Source of the DNA: Nephromyces sp. MM_2019
Taxonomy: Eukaryota; Apicomplexa; Aconoidasida; Nephromycida
NCBI GenBank assembly: GCA_015657535.1
Contig: JADHZB010000410.1
Location: 1-64,000, forward strand
Length of the DNA stretch: 64,000 nucleotides
Direction: 5' to 3'
In this document: piece after piece, positions 46,553 through 58,054 of the stretch
Layout: every line of letters begins with the position of its first letter
Numbering within the stretch: position 1 is the stretch's first letter
The notes under the pieces: model-generated
The model's database searches: none
The model's input: the letters and a program-made list of their open reading frames with translations, nothing else
What the model was told of the DNA's origin: nothing
Position numbers and translations under genes: made by a program

Positions 46553-48073
46553 ATATGTTCAAAGTGTAGAATTAGCAAAAAAAAATTGCTTAATCAGAGC
46601 ATGAGTTTTTAATGTTTACGAAATTGGAGTTTTTTTAAATAAGATTGAATAACCTTAAACTTTTTAATCGAAAGCTTAATATTTTTAGCACTAGCCTAGA
46701 ATTCTAAGATTTTTTAATTTTTTTGAAGTGAAAATTTTTAATTAAATTTTTTTCTACTGACTTGTCAATTTGAGTTATTAAATTAAAAGAGTGACTTTTC
46801 AACTTTCTACTTATTGAAAAAGAAAGATAAAGTAAAAAAGCGTTACTTTATATAAAATGGTTAATCATTTCAAAAAATTTTCAAAAACCAACCACGATTT
46901 AGAATAAAAATCAATTTATTCTTTGAAAAGTTATATATGCCCTTTATGTTAAAGCTACATTCTATTTCCAATTATGCTCCCGTAGTCACTGATTGCAACC
47001 TTTTGTAATTATCTTATAAGGTATCTTTTCAAACAAGTAATGACAATCAAGATAATGGTTAGTTGATTTAAAGCTTTACTTAATTCAGATATATAATGAA
47101 ATTTTAATACAATCTTGAGTTTTTAAAATATTTCTGCATTAGATATTTAATTAAGCTCACGGTTATAAAAATCTTCCCACTATTGATCAAATTAAAGGAG
47201 TTTACTTAAGCAATCAATTTTAATAATTAAAATCGATTCAAAATAGCTTGATAAAACCTAATATTTTAAGATTAGATAATAAAATAAGCGAATTTTAAAA
47301 ATTTTAAGGAGCAGTATACAAAAAATTTCATTGCTATCAAAATCTTTAAGGGTGCTGATTTAAGAGTACTTAAATACTTTTGAAATGTGTCTTTTATGTT
47401 TTAAAAGTATTTCTTATGTTTAAGTAAAGGACAGCAGTTATGCTAAATTTGTTGCATTTGGATTCGATTAATTTAAAATACCACTTCAGCTTGTTAGGTT
47501 AAACCAGGCTATGTTAAAAAGTTGGGGGTAAAATTGTCAAACATAGTATTAACTTAGAAATCATTTAAGTGCTAAGCAATTCAAATTTAAATTATCCTTA
47601 ATTCACTCCCACATATAAAAAAATTTCTTTGGTACAAAAGATTTAAGTTATATAAAGTTGTTATTTATGTGTTAGGATATAATTCATATAGTTATCCTGT
47701 ACCTAACAGCTTGAAATTTTAACTAGATTTCACCCTATGTGACAATAGTTAGCCATAATTATTTTAATTGTTTAATATAAAATTTACGAGTTTGACAACA
47801 GAAAATAGCTTGTACTCCATAAATAGGAGGCTCGACTAAATATTTCTTTTTAAATTTACTAGCAATAATTAATTTTTTTTTAGGCCTTAGGGTTTAGGGT
47901 TTTTATTTGAGCTTTTGATTGAATTATTGAAACCTAAGAATGTTTTATTGAATACAACATATTGATTTTGTTTTATGACTCATTAAATAGATCATTCAAA
48001 AATATTATTTTTATTCTGATCAGAAAAGAAGTTTTTAGATAACCGTAACACTCCTCCTTAAAAACCCTCAAAT
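46553..48073. other. Divergent intergenic region
   Basis: AT-rich. The only notable item is a telomere-like CCTTAGGGTTTAGGG near 47884-47899. No gene seen. Confidence 0.55.
47884..47902 (+). repeat. Short interstitial telomere-like motif
   Basis: Two adjacent copies of TTAGGGT/TTTAGGG, the telomere unit of many apicomplexans and plants, occur in an internal spacer. Two copies can arise by chance in this composition. Confidence 0.4.
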
Positions 48074-48697
48074 ATGTTTAATTTCTGGAAAACTCAAACG
48101 AGTTCAACAACTCCAGAATCCCACAGAGAAACGATCCGCGCTCTCAGGTTATTATACATTTTTCATCCACCATCTCTCATTTGTTGATTTAAATACTCAT
48201 ATTTTAGATAACACAACTTGCTTCATTTGTATTTATATATAATAAACACATATAAACAGTTTTCTACATAATACACCTTAATCTCCAACAACTTATCAGA
48301 ATATACTTTATCCCACAACTTCAAAATTTTAGTATGAAAACAGATCTCTACTAAAAACACCTTATCATTGATTAAAATTCAAGTAACTTATATCATTTTA
48401 GAATGGCTTTAGAACTTGTATTAAATGAACACATTTTCATTTGAGGCAACATATAATTTAAATTAGAGGTATATTGTTCCCTATTATGAATATTTTTCTA
48501 TTTTATTTAGAGAAAAACAACTACAAAAATGGGAAGCCGAAATGGCTAATGCCCCTATTCCTCCAAAGGCAGAAGAATCTGACGAATATAGGCCACAATA
48601 CAAGAATCTATACCCTGCTCCAACTCATGGCCAAAATCAACCTAGCCGTATAGTAACTATGAGCTCATTAAATCGTGGAAGGAAAATAAAGGGCTGA
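48074..48697 (+). CDS. Hypothetical 86-residue two-exon protein
   Basis: Exons 48074-48147 and 48511-48697 join in phase (AG|GT donor inside an Arg codon) to an 86-residue product that is too split to appear as a long frame. It begins MFNFWKTQTSSTTPESHRETIRALR, continues with a charged helix REKQLQKWEAEMANAP, then a Pro/Tyr-rich stretch (EYRPQYKNLYPAPTHG) and a basic end (LNRGRKIKG). I know no family. Clean splice sites and a local rise in GC over the second exon support it. It is highly charged, with no membrane segment. Confidence 0.6.
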
Positions 48698-49625
48698 CGA
48701 TAAATTAGTAACTTTGCAATGATTATATTTCAGATACAATTCCCTCACTTCAATGTTGGGTATCAAACATGTAAATGATATTTGGTAAACCCACACCTTA
48801 GACATAGGTACTAATTGAACTTTAAACGTTTTATTATATATCCAACTTTGAACCCGAAGAATTAAAATCTATAAAAATATAAATCTATGAAATTATCTAT
48901 GTGTATAACCTAGACAATAAGTTTTAATAATTTCTATACATTTGTGAGTCTAAATTTTTCAAAAATCACCACCTTAAAACATATAATTTATCTCAGATAT
49001 GAAAAAGAAACTGGATATGATGATTTCCTCTGAATAAACCTATACAAGGCCTCAAAGGAATGAAATTTAAAATTAAGATTCAGATTCCGGGAATTTACAT
49101 GAAAATATTCTTAAAAGTTACACAAATTTTTAAACTTTAAACAAAGTAGTTATAAATCCTTTTTTTATATTTAATATTACTTTAATAGCAATTATAATTT
49201 TAATTATTTATGTATAGCACTCCTGCTAACTAATAGCTATGTAGAACTAAAATTCATACCTTACCATTGCCTTAATAATTTATAATAGTGAATAATTCAT
49301 TAGATACATAAAAGCTATTGGAAGATACTTTTTATAGAATTTCACACTTATTATAACTTAGTTAGAAAATTCTTAATTAGGAAGGCGAATGAATAATCAT
49401 CTGTTGAAAATCAAGAACGCTGAAATAAGTTATTCTATATATACAATTTAATATTAAAAATTCTGAAAATAAAATACACGTTGACACAATCATTTTGTTA
49501 TAAAAAACCAACAGGACATAGGATATAATGTAATCTATTGCTAATAAACTTAAAACTGTTTAAACTAAAAATTATAAGGAATTTAATTTGCTTTTATTAT
49601 TGATTAATTAAAAAGATTATATAAT
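48698..49625. other. Intergenic spacer
   Basis: Between two plus-strand genes. Very AT-rich and featureless. It should hold the dynactin p25 promoter. Confidence 0.6.
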
Positions 49626-50318
49626 ATGGAAGAATTATATGAGTATTGCAACCCTCTACAATTACACACCCTTTCTACGCCAAATGAGTGCCTTCACCCA
49701 GAAATGACATTTACTGAGAATTTTAATGTTACGAGAACAGGAAGTTTAATATCGTCAAAATCCAAGATTTATAATCCTGACAAAATATTTCTTTCTGGAA
49801 GGTCTATTGTTGGACCCTACACTATTTTGAGAGGAGACATAGCCCCCATTAGAGTAGGTAAATATGTGATAATAAACCCGTCTGTAATATTGCACCCATC
49901 TCTCCACAGAAATATTCTCAATAAGTCAAAACAGACGCCTGAGCCATCTGATCCAACAGTTATAAGCTCTAAACAATTCATGTCACGGTTCTTGACAATG
50001 ACCATACAAGATAATGTTTTCATAGGGTCTAACAGTGTAATCAAGTCAGCATTAATCGAAAAAAAAGTATGGATAGGTGAAAACTGCGTAGTTGGACAGG
50101 GAACTGTTCTAAATCAATGTTGTCTCATTCTACCCAATTCATATCTACCAGATGGGACGGTTGTACCTTCATATACTATCTATGGTGGCAACCCTGCCCT
50201 TTTTATATCCCCACTAACAGAATCTTTCGAAATGGTTCTCAAAGATCTATGTGCCTATGCATATAAAAAAAGCAGTGGGAAGTTAGATATGGATGGTTGG
50301 CCAGTTCCTTCAGATTGA
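49626..50318 (+). CDS. DCTN5: Dynactin subunit 5 (p25), left-handed beta-helix
   Basis: Single exon, 230 residues. p25 sits at the pointed end of dynactin with p27, p62 and Arp11 and helps select endosomal cargo for dynein. The hexapeptide-repeat beta-helix is clear: TRTGSLISSKSKIYNPDKIFLSG, SIVGPYTILRGDIAPIRVGKYVIINPSVILHP, then VFIGSNSVIKSALIEKKVWIGENCVVGQGTVLNQCCLILPNSYLPDGTVVPSYTIYGGNPALF, a close counterpart of the RGDLANVRVG and VVPPFTVFSGCPG segments of p25. The C-terminal helix (EMVLKDLCAYAYKK) also fits. An insertion of about 20 polar residues follows HPSLHRN. The zinc ligands of gamma-carbonic anhydrases are not kept, as expected for p25. A dynein intermediate chain lies in the same window, which may be coincidence. 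Confidence 0.93.
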   Translation: MEELYEYCNPLQLHTLSTPNECLHPEMTFTENFNVTRTGSLISSKSKIYNPDKIFLSGRSIVGPYTILRGDIAPIRVGKYVIINPSVILHPSLHRNILNKSKQTPEPSDPTVISSKQFMSRFLTMTIQDNVFIGSNSVIKSALIEKKVWIGENCVVGQGTVLNQCCLILPNSYLPDGTVVPSYTIYGGNPALFISPLTESFEMVLKDLCAYAYKKSSGKLDMDGWPVPSD

Positions 50319-50890
50319 ATCTCAGTGAATTCAATAAACTTGCATATTTAACTTTTAATTATTTTCAATTAATTTATAATTTTCAAGAATATAGATTATT
50401 CATAAAGACCCTAAAGCATTAAAATAATCTCCATTTAAATTACAATTATCATTAAAGAAATTTTCAGTTTCTACAACCTATACTCGTAACTATAGCTCCT
50501 TTTGTAAAACTAATATAAATTATATATATGCTCAAATAATGAAAACTTTAATTAGTTATTTGAATTGGATTATATATATATAACTTGGGTTTTAAAACAT
50601 TTGTTTAAATTAGAGCTTTCAAAGTCTATCATTTATCTGAATTGATATTAATATTAAAAAGTCTTTTCTCATAGGAGGTTTGATGAATATTCCAAGATTT
50701 GACTAAAAAAGTTTATTTTTTTAGATATCAAACCGAAATTGTTGTTGTTTATTTTCTTAAATGAGAAAAAAATATTTTAGAATGACATTGATAAATGTAT
50801 AGAAAGCACACGATTTGGGACTTTAAAAAGTATGGGAAATAAAATACCAGTTTCTAATTTGAAATTTGATATAAACATTTGTAATGTGTG
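50319..50890. other. Convergent intergenic spacer
   Basis: AT-rich 3' flanks of DCTN5 (+) and Gemin2 (-), with a short (TA)n near 50571-50582. No gene seen. Confidence 0.6.
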
Positions 50891-52133
50891 TCATTTTTGA
50901 TGAAAATGATCTGTAACTATAAATATATTGAGAATAATTGCTGCTTGTAAAGTATGAGATGTCTTTTCCTGATTTAGAATTGGTGTTAATTTTAAAAACC
51001 TCTTTAATTTTTGTAATTCATATGCTAAGTCTGCGTCCATGGCCTGTTTAATAACATAAAATATTAGGTTCAAAAGTGGTTAATATTATATTAGAAGTTA
51101 ATTGAATTATTTTAAAAATATTTTTGGGAATTTTCATATGCATTTGCTGAAAAAGAAGGTCACAAATCTAAATACTGCATTTTAAAACAGCCTCAACTAT
51201 TTCTGATAGCTATTAAACTTTCAGAGTGATCACAATCTTAAATTGATCGCATTTTCTAATTCTTGTTGGGTATATAAAAGTTCAAGATTCCATTAACTTA
51301 TAAATTTTAAATGATCCGCATGACTTATATCTTTATGTTACAGTACAGGATTATTCAAGCTTTTAATCTTGTTGCTATATTTTCATACGCAAGTCTGCTT
51401 GAATAGCCTTCAAGTAACTCAACTTGGGTATATTAGCACCAAAAAGTGTTAAAAGTTGGTGCATTTAGTAGAATTATAAAAAATTATGAACTTTCCTTAA
51501 TTCGAATAATATGAACCCAATGTAGTGAAATTTTGGCCTTACCATTAGTTCATCGAGGTAAACGAAAATTGAAAATAGCCAAGACATTGAGTGAAGATCG
51601 ATCATCCATCCTTCATCAACTAATTCCTCTATAAGACATTCTAATAATTCACAAATATGAGCGGCATCAAGGCGAGATAGAAATATTTTTGAAGGTGAGT
51701 TGTATCTTACATAAGATTTCCATTTCTCGTAATCCCATTTTTCATTTTTCAAAGATTCTTCATCAATTGAGACATCATTTAGGAGCTTACTTTTAAGTTG
51801 AATAAATTCCTCGAGCGATTTAATCTTCCATGCTGATTCTTTTTCACTCACAGGAGCTTCTTGATGATATTGTAATTCATTGAGTTGTTCTATATATGAT
51901 ACTTGACTTTGGTGAAACTTAGCAGATTCATTCAAATCCTTATAAACAATATCAGGTATATTAGATGCCTCTTCTCTTACTGCTTTTAAGTAAGAAATGG
52001 CAAGTTCTAGTTCTTCTCCATAGTTCTCAGATGATGTTATATCTTTAATGTCTACGGGTAAAGCTTGAGCTTGTTTTAGTTCATCAACATTTGTTGAAAA
52101 ATCTGTTGATAATCGAGAAAAGGAGTTATCCAT
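50891..52133 (-). CDS. GEMIN2: Gemin2 / SIP1 (SMN complex, snRNP assembly)
   Basis: Two exons (51543-52133 and 50891-51043), both phase 0, give 247 residues. Gemin2 binds the Sm pentamer and SMN during assembly of spliceosomal snRNPs. Matching regions are the early helix ISYLKAVREEASNIPDIVY (compare YLRQVQLEAAKCPDVVV), FHQSQVSYIEQLNEL, then SPSKIFLSRLDAAHICELLECLIEELVDEGWMIDLHSMSWLFSIFVYLDELM, corresponding to the family block around SRMNQATVTSVLEYLSNW and WLYALLACL, and a last exon LAYELQKLKRFLK plus LQAAIILNIFIVTDHF. The start is the ATG at 52133; the frame is open upstream but without ATG. Identity is low and rests on the pattern and order of blocks. The 500-base intron holds a second exon-like copy of the last exon's beginning. 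Confidence 0.82.
51377..51410 (-). pseudogene. Exon-like partial copy in the Gemin2 intron
   Basis: Minus-strand sequence AAGGCTATTCAAGCAGACTT, reading AIQADLR before a stop, resembles the true last exon start CAGGCCATGGACGCAGACTT (AMDADLAYE). It could be a decayed duplicate or an alternative terminal exon. The similarity is short, so chance is not excluded. Confidence 0.35.
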
Positions 52134-53807
52134 TGCTTTTGAGAGCAAAATGTAAAGAGCTACATTCGGTAGAGGTAGGTAATTGTTATTATTTTATTAT
52201 ACAAAATGCTTTTCTAAATATTTTAAACAAGGGAAGAGATGGAATGAAATATAATAAATAAAAAACCAAAGTATTGTAAAATATAATAAGCCAAAGTATT
52301 ATAAAACTTAAAAGCGTTAAAGGTTTTAAATGTGATAACAAAATTATGGGTTTAATTACTTAATTTTAGATAGTTTTAAATCTTATGATTTTAAAACGCA
52401 TCAAGTCAAACTTTAGTTTTGATGCTTTTTTGTGGGCTAACATATTATAAGTGTATTAGAAATTAACATTAAACATCAGCATGATGCATATATGTAAAGT
52501 TATAATTTTTTCAGTGCACTTAAGTAAAACAGTATAGCTTGTACAGCTCATGAATATTGAGGCTTAAATATTAGGAAAAAGGGATGAATTTAAATCATTG
52601 ATATTAAGCATTTATCAGCTCAAAAATATAATCATCAATCACCAAAAACATAATTTTAAGTTCCTATTTTGGTTTCATATTTTCTTGGCAAATCACAGTT
52701 GCTTAAAAGACTAATTAATAAAGCTTAAAAGATTTTAGAACTTTTTTTACACAAAATGTGTTAGAAAGAGTTTAATATAAATTCAAATAAAATTTTAGGC
52801 TGATATCTTTGTTAGGAATAGCCCTTAAGACAAAATAAACTCCAAGATTTATGTTTTAAAAAACACCAAAATGGAGTTTTCATTTTCAAATTTTTGTTAA
52901 ACTAAATCTGAGAAACCTTAGTAGACAAAGAAAAGGTTAAGAAGCGCAAAACATTGAAAACAATATAACTAGTACCTGTTTATAAAGTTTAGAAAACAGT
53001 TACTCCAAAACATGTCTAATTAATCACATAACTTACCAAACATCGAGTCACTTCACAACGTGTAATACGCATTAGGCACTTAAACCTTTTTATAAAAACA
53101 CAAATTAAAAACATAATGTTAGTAAATATATATATGTTACAATTCCTAAACTTTTAAAATGCAACTAGCTTGCTTAGAATATAGAATATCTCTTAAACCT
53201 ATTTATTCACCTCTAAAATGCTTATTGCCTTTGAAAATTCTTAATGACAAGTTATTTTACACATTGTCACTTAGATGATCCTATATATCACCATATTCAC
53301 TCTGGACGGAGCAATAGCACAGAAGTAATATAACCACTCCTTTAACACAACGCCCAATATTTCTTACCAGCTCTGAGCCACTAACTTTGAATTGAGATTT
53401 TCTAGCCATAAAAAGGATTTGGTATTATCGGTTACAGCCACAATATAGCACAAAACTTCTTAATTAAAACAATATTCTCCCTATAGATACTCCATGAATA
53501 TGAAATATTAGGGTCTCTTATAACCGAAGGAGGTATGTGCTATGTTTGATATATATCATACAGTAAATGAATCTATTTTGACTATGATGTTATATCTGAA
53601 AAACAATCTTCTTAATATATCCATTTTATGAAATTGAAACATTATTTATTACTCTTATCACGAGTATTAGAATAATTTGGATCGATTCGAGAACTTTAAA
53701 ATATCCTAAATAGTTCCTGTTATATTTACCTCAAACATAGATGTTGTTATTTATTAACTTACATAACTATTACTTTTCAGGCCAATTACACATGATTTAT
53801 TCACACC
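52134..53807. other. Divergent intergenic region
   Basis: Between Gemin2 (-) and the MTCH-like gene (+). Mostly AT-rich. A TTTTCAG acceptor-like site lies 27 bases before the MTCH-like ATG and may mark a 5' UTR intron. Confidence 0.55.
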
Positions 53808-56016
53808 ATGTATCGAAAAATGAATAGACTAACTGTTGCTACCGATACATCTTATATAGATTATGATGCAGGTAAAAATTTATGATTTTTATTCACAATT
53901 ACAACCCTATTTATTTATGAACCATTAGAAATGTGAAATTGTTATAAGTAATATTGCATGATATAATCAAGATATATATAAAACTTACACTTTCGAAAAT
54001 TCTTTCAATTTTCTTATGATAATTTTGTGATTATTGAAAATTCAATACTTTTTTAGTTGGTGGGGAAGATCTCTTTTTGAAGCATGTTAACCTATTATGT
54101 AACATATTTGAATACCCAATAACCATGGTAAACACATTCCATGATAACATGAAGACTTGATTTGCTAATTTAAACTTTAATCTATTTAAAATATAAATAA
54201 ACAATAGTTTTTAGTTTTTACATACATCATTAAACTAAAAATTTTAAAAAGTTTCATATTATGAGCCCTACTTTAGAACCATACGCACAAATTCACACCT
54301 CTTATTAATACATCACGCAGTAACCAATCTAGATTTCTTTTTATTTAATTCTTAATTAAGTTGATTATTTTCAAATATAAAAAAATTTGATTCTGATATT
54401 ATAAACTTTGTTTTGCTGCTATTTCCTATTCGTATCATTTATCTTTATCAACAATTAGCTGCAAATGAAGTCATTCTGCTATCCGCATATCCGATGGTCA
54501 CCACTTTACTATGACTTGCATGGAGAGCTTGTACCATCTGAACTTAACAATCTCAAAAAAGTCGCGTCAGATATATTATTTTATCAGCATAAAAATTGGT
54601 TCTTTCAGATTTTGATAAATTACACATCCATCAGAGGCTTGTTTGAGGTATTATATATTGCATCATCGACAATCTTGTCAGAATTATTCACGGATATTAA
54701 TTCTTATCATTTTCAAAGAAATAATATCTCATTTTTTTAACCTCAAGGACAATTTTCAATAGATTATTATATTCCCAATTTTATTTTCCCTGTCTGTGTC
54801 AGATGCATAAAGTAGGTGGACTATACAGCCTTTATAGAGGATTTTTAACTTACTATGCAAACCTGTCTAGCAGGTGATAAGCATGCTTTCATAAAGTAGA
54901 ACTTTATTTTCTTCCATTTTTGACATTTTCATAAATTCGCATTACCATACTTATAAGAATATATGCACCTAAAATGATCTATGAATCCATTTCAAATATA
55001 TCAGGTTGTTAGTTTCTCACTGCCTTTATAAAAGTTTTAAGCCATTCCTATCAAAAATAAGTTCAGCTTGTAATTGGACCCTATGTAAGTGTTTTCAAAT
55101 GTGTTATACTAACAACTCTTTTCTAAACTCCTATGATATCCCACGTCAATTTCAATTTTCAATTCAATTTTGTAAAAGATTATACAGGAATAACAGGCCT
55201 AATTGTACCATCCAAGCACAAAGATTCTGAGAGCGAAAACACTCCTCCAATAATTGTAAAGAATAAAACGGTTATAAAATATTTAACTGAACTGATCACT
55301 TACCCCCTTTTTGCTATATCGAGCCGACAAACAACTTATCTTGGATTAGATAGCCTTGGTATAATATTCTCAAATAGTTTCACAGCCTAGTAATTTATAC
55401 TTAATATTACAAACATATTATGAATTAACACACCTTTTTTACTTAATAAAAAGTTTTTTCTGCGCACCCATAACTCCATATACTTGAAACATATGTTAAA
55501 ACCTTTCAGGGTTTTCTGAAGCTATCCAGCTAACCTATGCTTATGAGGGTATTAATGGTTTTTATAAGGGAATCAGCTTACATATGGCCTATATCCTCAT
55601 TTCCGACTTTGTCAATTGCCTCATAAAACGTAATTTTTCCGGAGATGATCAAATTGTTATAAGGAATTGCTGCGGCTTTTTCTTTTTACCACTGAAGAAA
55701 ATTAGCCTCATCTTGAGGTGTGCTTCAAATATAGAGGGCTTATGCTATTCCAAACCACACTACGACATTATTTTAATTGCTTTAATCAAGGTATTAAATA
55801 CTTGAGATTGCTAATCTATTTAATAAAACAACAAGAATTTAAACTTAATTACATCTTAAATACACATGCACACTTATTGATGTACTTTCATATATAAAAA
55901 CAACTCGGGCTTCATAATGGTTGTTATATTCTTCACAGGACTTATCAACAGCTACCCTTTTAGCTACCTTCAACCTGATATATAGGGTAAACAAAAATAA
56001 TATTTACTTTTCTTAA
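53808..56016 (+). CDS. MTCH2-like mitochondrial carrier homolog
   Basis: Eight exons (53808-53871, 54057-54127, 54459-54647, 54803-54873, 55005-55084, 55179-55358, 55510-55790, 55939-56016) join in phase to 337 residues. MTCH proteins are SLC25-derived outer-membrane proteins; in animals MTCH2 inserts alpha-helical proteins. Support comes from carrier-like pieces in the right order: LLCNIFEYPITM with PHIRWSPLYYDLHGE, GGLYSLYRGF, ELITYPLFAISSRQTTYLG with SEAIQLTYAYEGINGFYKGIS (compare LITHPFHVITLRSM and YREEGILGFFAGL), then LPLKKISLILRCASNIEGLCYSKPHYD, which parallels the MTCH TYPFVLVSNLMAVN region. Canonical carrier PX[DE]XX[KR] motifs are degenerate, as in MTCH. The family call is from remembered pattern and could be another divergent SLC25 protein. 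The exact end of the last exon is uncertain. Confidence 0.68.
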
Positions 56017-57436
56017 TGAAATTATTTGCTTTTTATTTATAACATCAATATTAGAGAAATTCTGATTAAATTGAAACAAAAGAGCAGCATAATAAACAAT
56101 GGAAATAATGAAGTGCTAAAGATTTTCAGGAAATAAAATTAAAAGATTTTGTTAAATATGTATCTCTTTAAAGAAATTATGACCTAATAATTGGATTAAT
56201 TTTTCAATGCTTATATATCTAGCTGTTAAAAAATCCAACTTCTATAACATCCATTCATATAAGCAAATTAGACTTATAAAATTCTATTTCATTATCATGT
56301 TATATTATGAACCCTGGTGTGAAGTAAATTTTTTAATGAAAAATCTATTACCAAATCATTGAGCTCCTTGATTTGTTTAAAAGGTTCTTGGTTAAGTTTA
56401 AGAGTGAACCTATTTTAGGCTTCGCTAAACACTTTTTTTAAATCCGAGATAATTTTGGCATTTAAAGAATATAATCCCAAATTAATAGTACTAAGCCAAA
56501 TACAACAGATAAGAACAATAAAATTTATAATTTTATTAAAGTTTATAAAGATGGCGGATATCGGATTATAATATAATAAAGGCCATAAAATTTAAATAAA
56601 ATTAGATAGATTTTGTGCTTCAGAGCATATTTTTGAATTTCTTAATTATTAATAACATGAGGATGTTTTAATATAGTTATGATTCAGTTTGATAATTGTG
56701 CATCTATCTGAAACAAATGAAACTTATTGCCAGAACATTAGACCAAAAGAATTCTTGAAAATATATCAACACTCGTACACAATGATTTTAGAATTGGTAA
56801 TTAAACTCAAACCATTGCTAGTTTTGAATTTAGGGAAATATTTATTACCGATCTAGGTTAAACTTTTTATTTATCATCTATTTGTACTTGTTGTAAATAC
56901 TTATGAATTTTCATATTGTAAATTTGTAAGATTTTTAATGGGTAAGCTGAAGCTTTGAAGTAATTATTGTTATGAAGTTACTTTTTGGCATTTGATCCTT
57001 TTTTAACTAATTGAAATTTGCTTTTCTTTAGCCACATTAAATTGCTAGAGCTTTCATATTGAATATCACCATCACCTACTCAAAGTTAGAAATCAATACT
57101 TTCAGCACATAATATTAGTTAAAAGCAAAGTAGAGTGATAAAATTTTGACACTCCACCTATTAGAAATCTCTCTATAAACAGCTACCAACACATAAGATA
57201 AAGCTTATGTATCTATATAATCTTTTACAACAGAATAATACAATACGAGTATAATTTTAAGTTGAAATTTCGCAGCTTCGATATATCACGAAATATTATA
57301 AAAAAATTATCTCGACAGCTCTAAGGAACTGGAATGTGTATCTTCAATACATTTAAATTTCGTCCAAAATTTCGCATTTCTTATAAGTATTTTTAAGATT
57401 CACAAGCAAGTTATATTCATTCCACATCACCAAAAG
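56017..57436. other. Intergenic spacer
   Basis: Between two plus-strand genes. AT-rich, no exon or repeat recognised. Confidence 0.6.
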
Positions 57437-58054
57437 ATGAGTGTATTCTTTAATCGTGTAGGTCGTTTCGCATTAGCTGCTGCTAAATACTCAACATATA
57501 ATAGACCTATACTATCTCTAGGAAGTTCAAGGAGTTTCAGTTCATCCACAGCTCAATCTGTATTTACAACCAATCCAAAAGACTATCCTACACCACCTTC
57601 TAATTTTCAAGAAGTTAAATCTTATGAAGAGTTTTCCTCTCAAGTATTCCCTCAAGAGAACAGCCATAACAATCTATTTGCTATATATTACTATGCATCC
57701 TTTTCTACCTCATCAAAATCAATGATGCCAGCCTTTTACAAGCTGGCTGCCTCTAACCCAACAACACAATTTATGGCTGTTAATACTGATGAGTGCCCTC
57801 GTGCTGCTTATTATGCTGATATCTCAAGCGTACCCTCAGTTCTTGTTTGCTACAAGGATGATGCATATCGTAAACTTATTTCCCCAGGGGAAATGAATAA
57901 ACCAGGCAATATAATGTCAGAGACTCAGGCAGCAATAGATGCATTCAACTCAGAACCCAATAAGCAAAAGTTTCGATCTAAACATGCCTGGTATACTCAT
58001 AACATAGCTTCAGACAACCTTAACATAAAAAATGTTGGCTGGCCAGCCAATTAA
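57437..58054 (+). CDS. Mitochondrial thioredoxin-fold protein lacking the CxxC
   Basis: Single exon, 205 residues. The first 40 residues (MSVFFNRVGRFALAAAKYST, then RSFSSSTAQS) are Arg/Ser/Ala-rich with no acid, a good mitochondrial presequence. A thioredoxin fold follows: beta strand LFAIYYYASF, active-site turn FSTSSKSMMPAFYKLA where thioredoxins have WCxxCK, strand FMAVNTDECPRAAYYADI, and the cis-proline turn SVPSVLVCYKD. The two redox cysteines are replaced by Thr/Ser, so classical oxidoreductase activity is unlikely. The C-terminal extension (KHAWYTHNIASDNLNIKNVGWPAN) is unfamiliar. A structural role, for example as an accessory subunit of a respiratory or ATP-synthase complex, is possible but not shown. 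The upstream sequence has a strong stop-rich AT leader, and ATG 57437 is the only sensible start. Confidence 0.8.
   Translation: MSVFFNRVGRFALAAAKYSTYNRPILSLGSSRSFSSSTAQSVFTTNPKDYPTPPSNFQEVKSYEEFSSQVFPQENSHNNLFAIYYYASFSTSSKSMMPAFYKLAASNPTTQFMAVNTDECPRAAYYADISSVPSVLVCYKDDAYRKLISPGEMNKPGNIMSETQAAIDAFNSEPNKQKFRSKHAWYTHNIASDNLNIKNVGWPAN

Noticed and set aside
49626..52133. DCTN5 and Gemin2 as an overlapping convergent pair
   Set aside because: Their stop codons are 572 bases apart, so coding regions do not overlap; transcript overlap cannot be judged.
55006..55230. Frame with CNWTLCKCFQMCYTNN in the MTCH-like gene
   Set aside because: It starts as the true exon at 55005 but reads through the donor at 55084 into intron.
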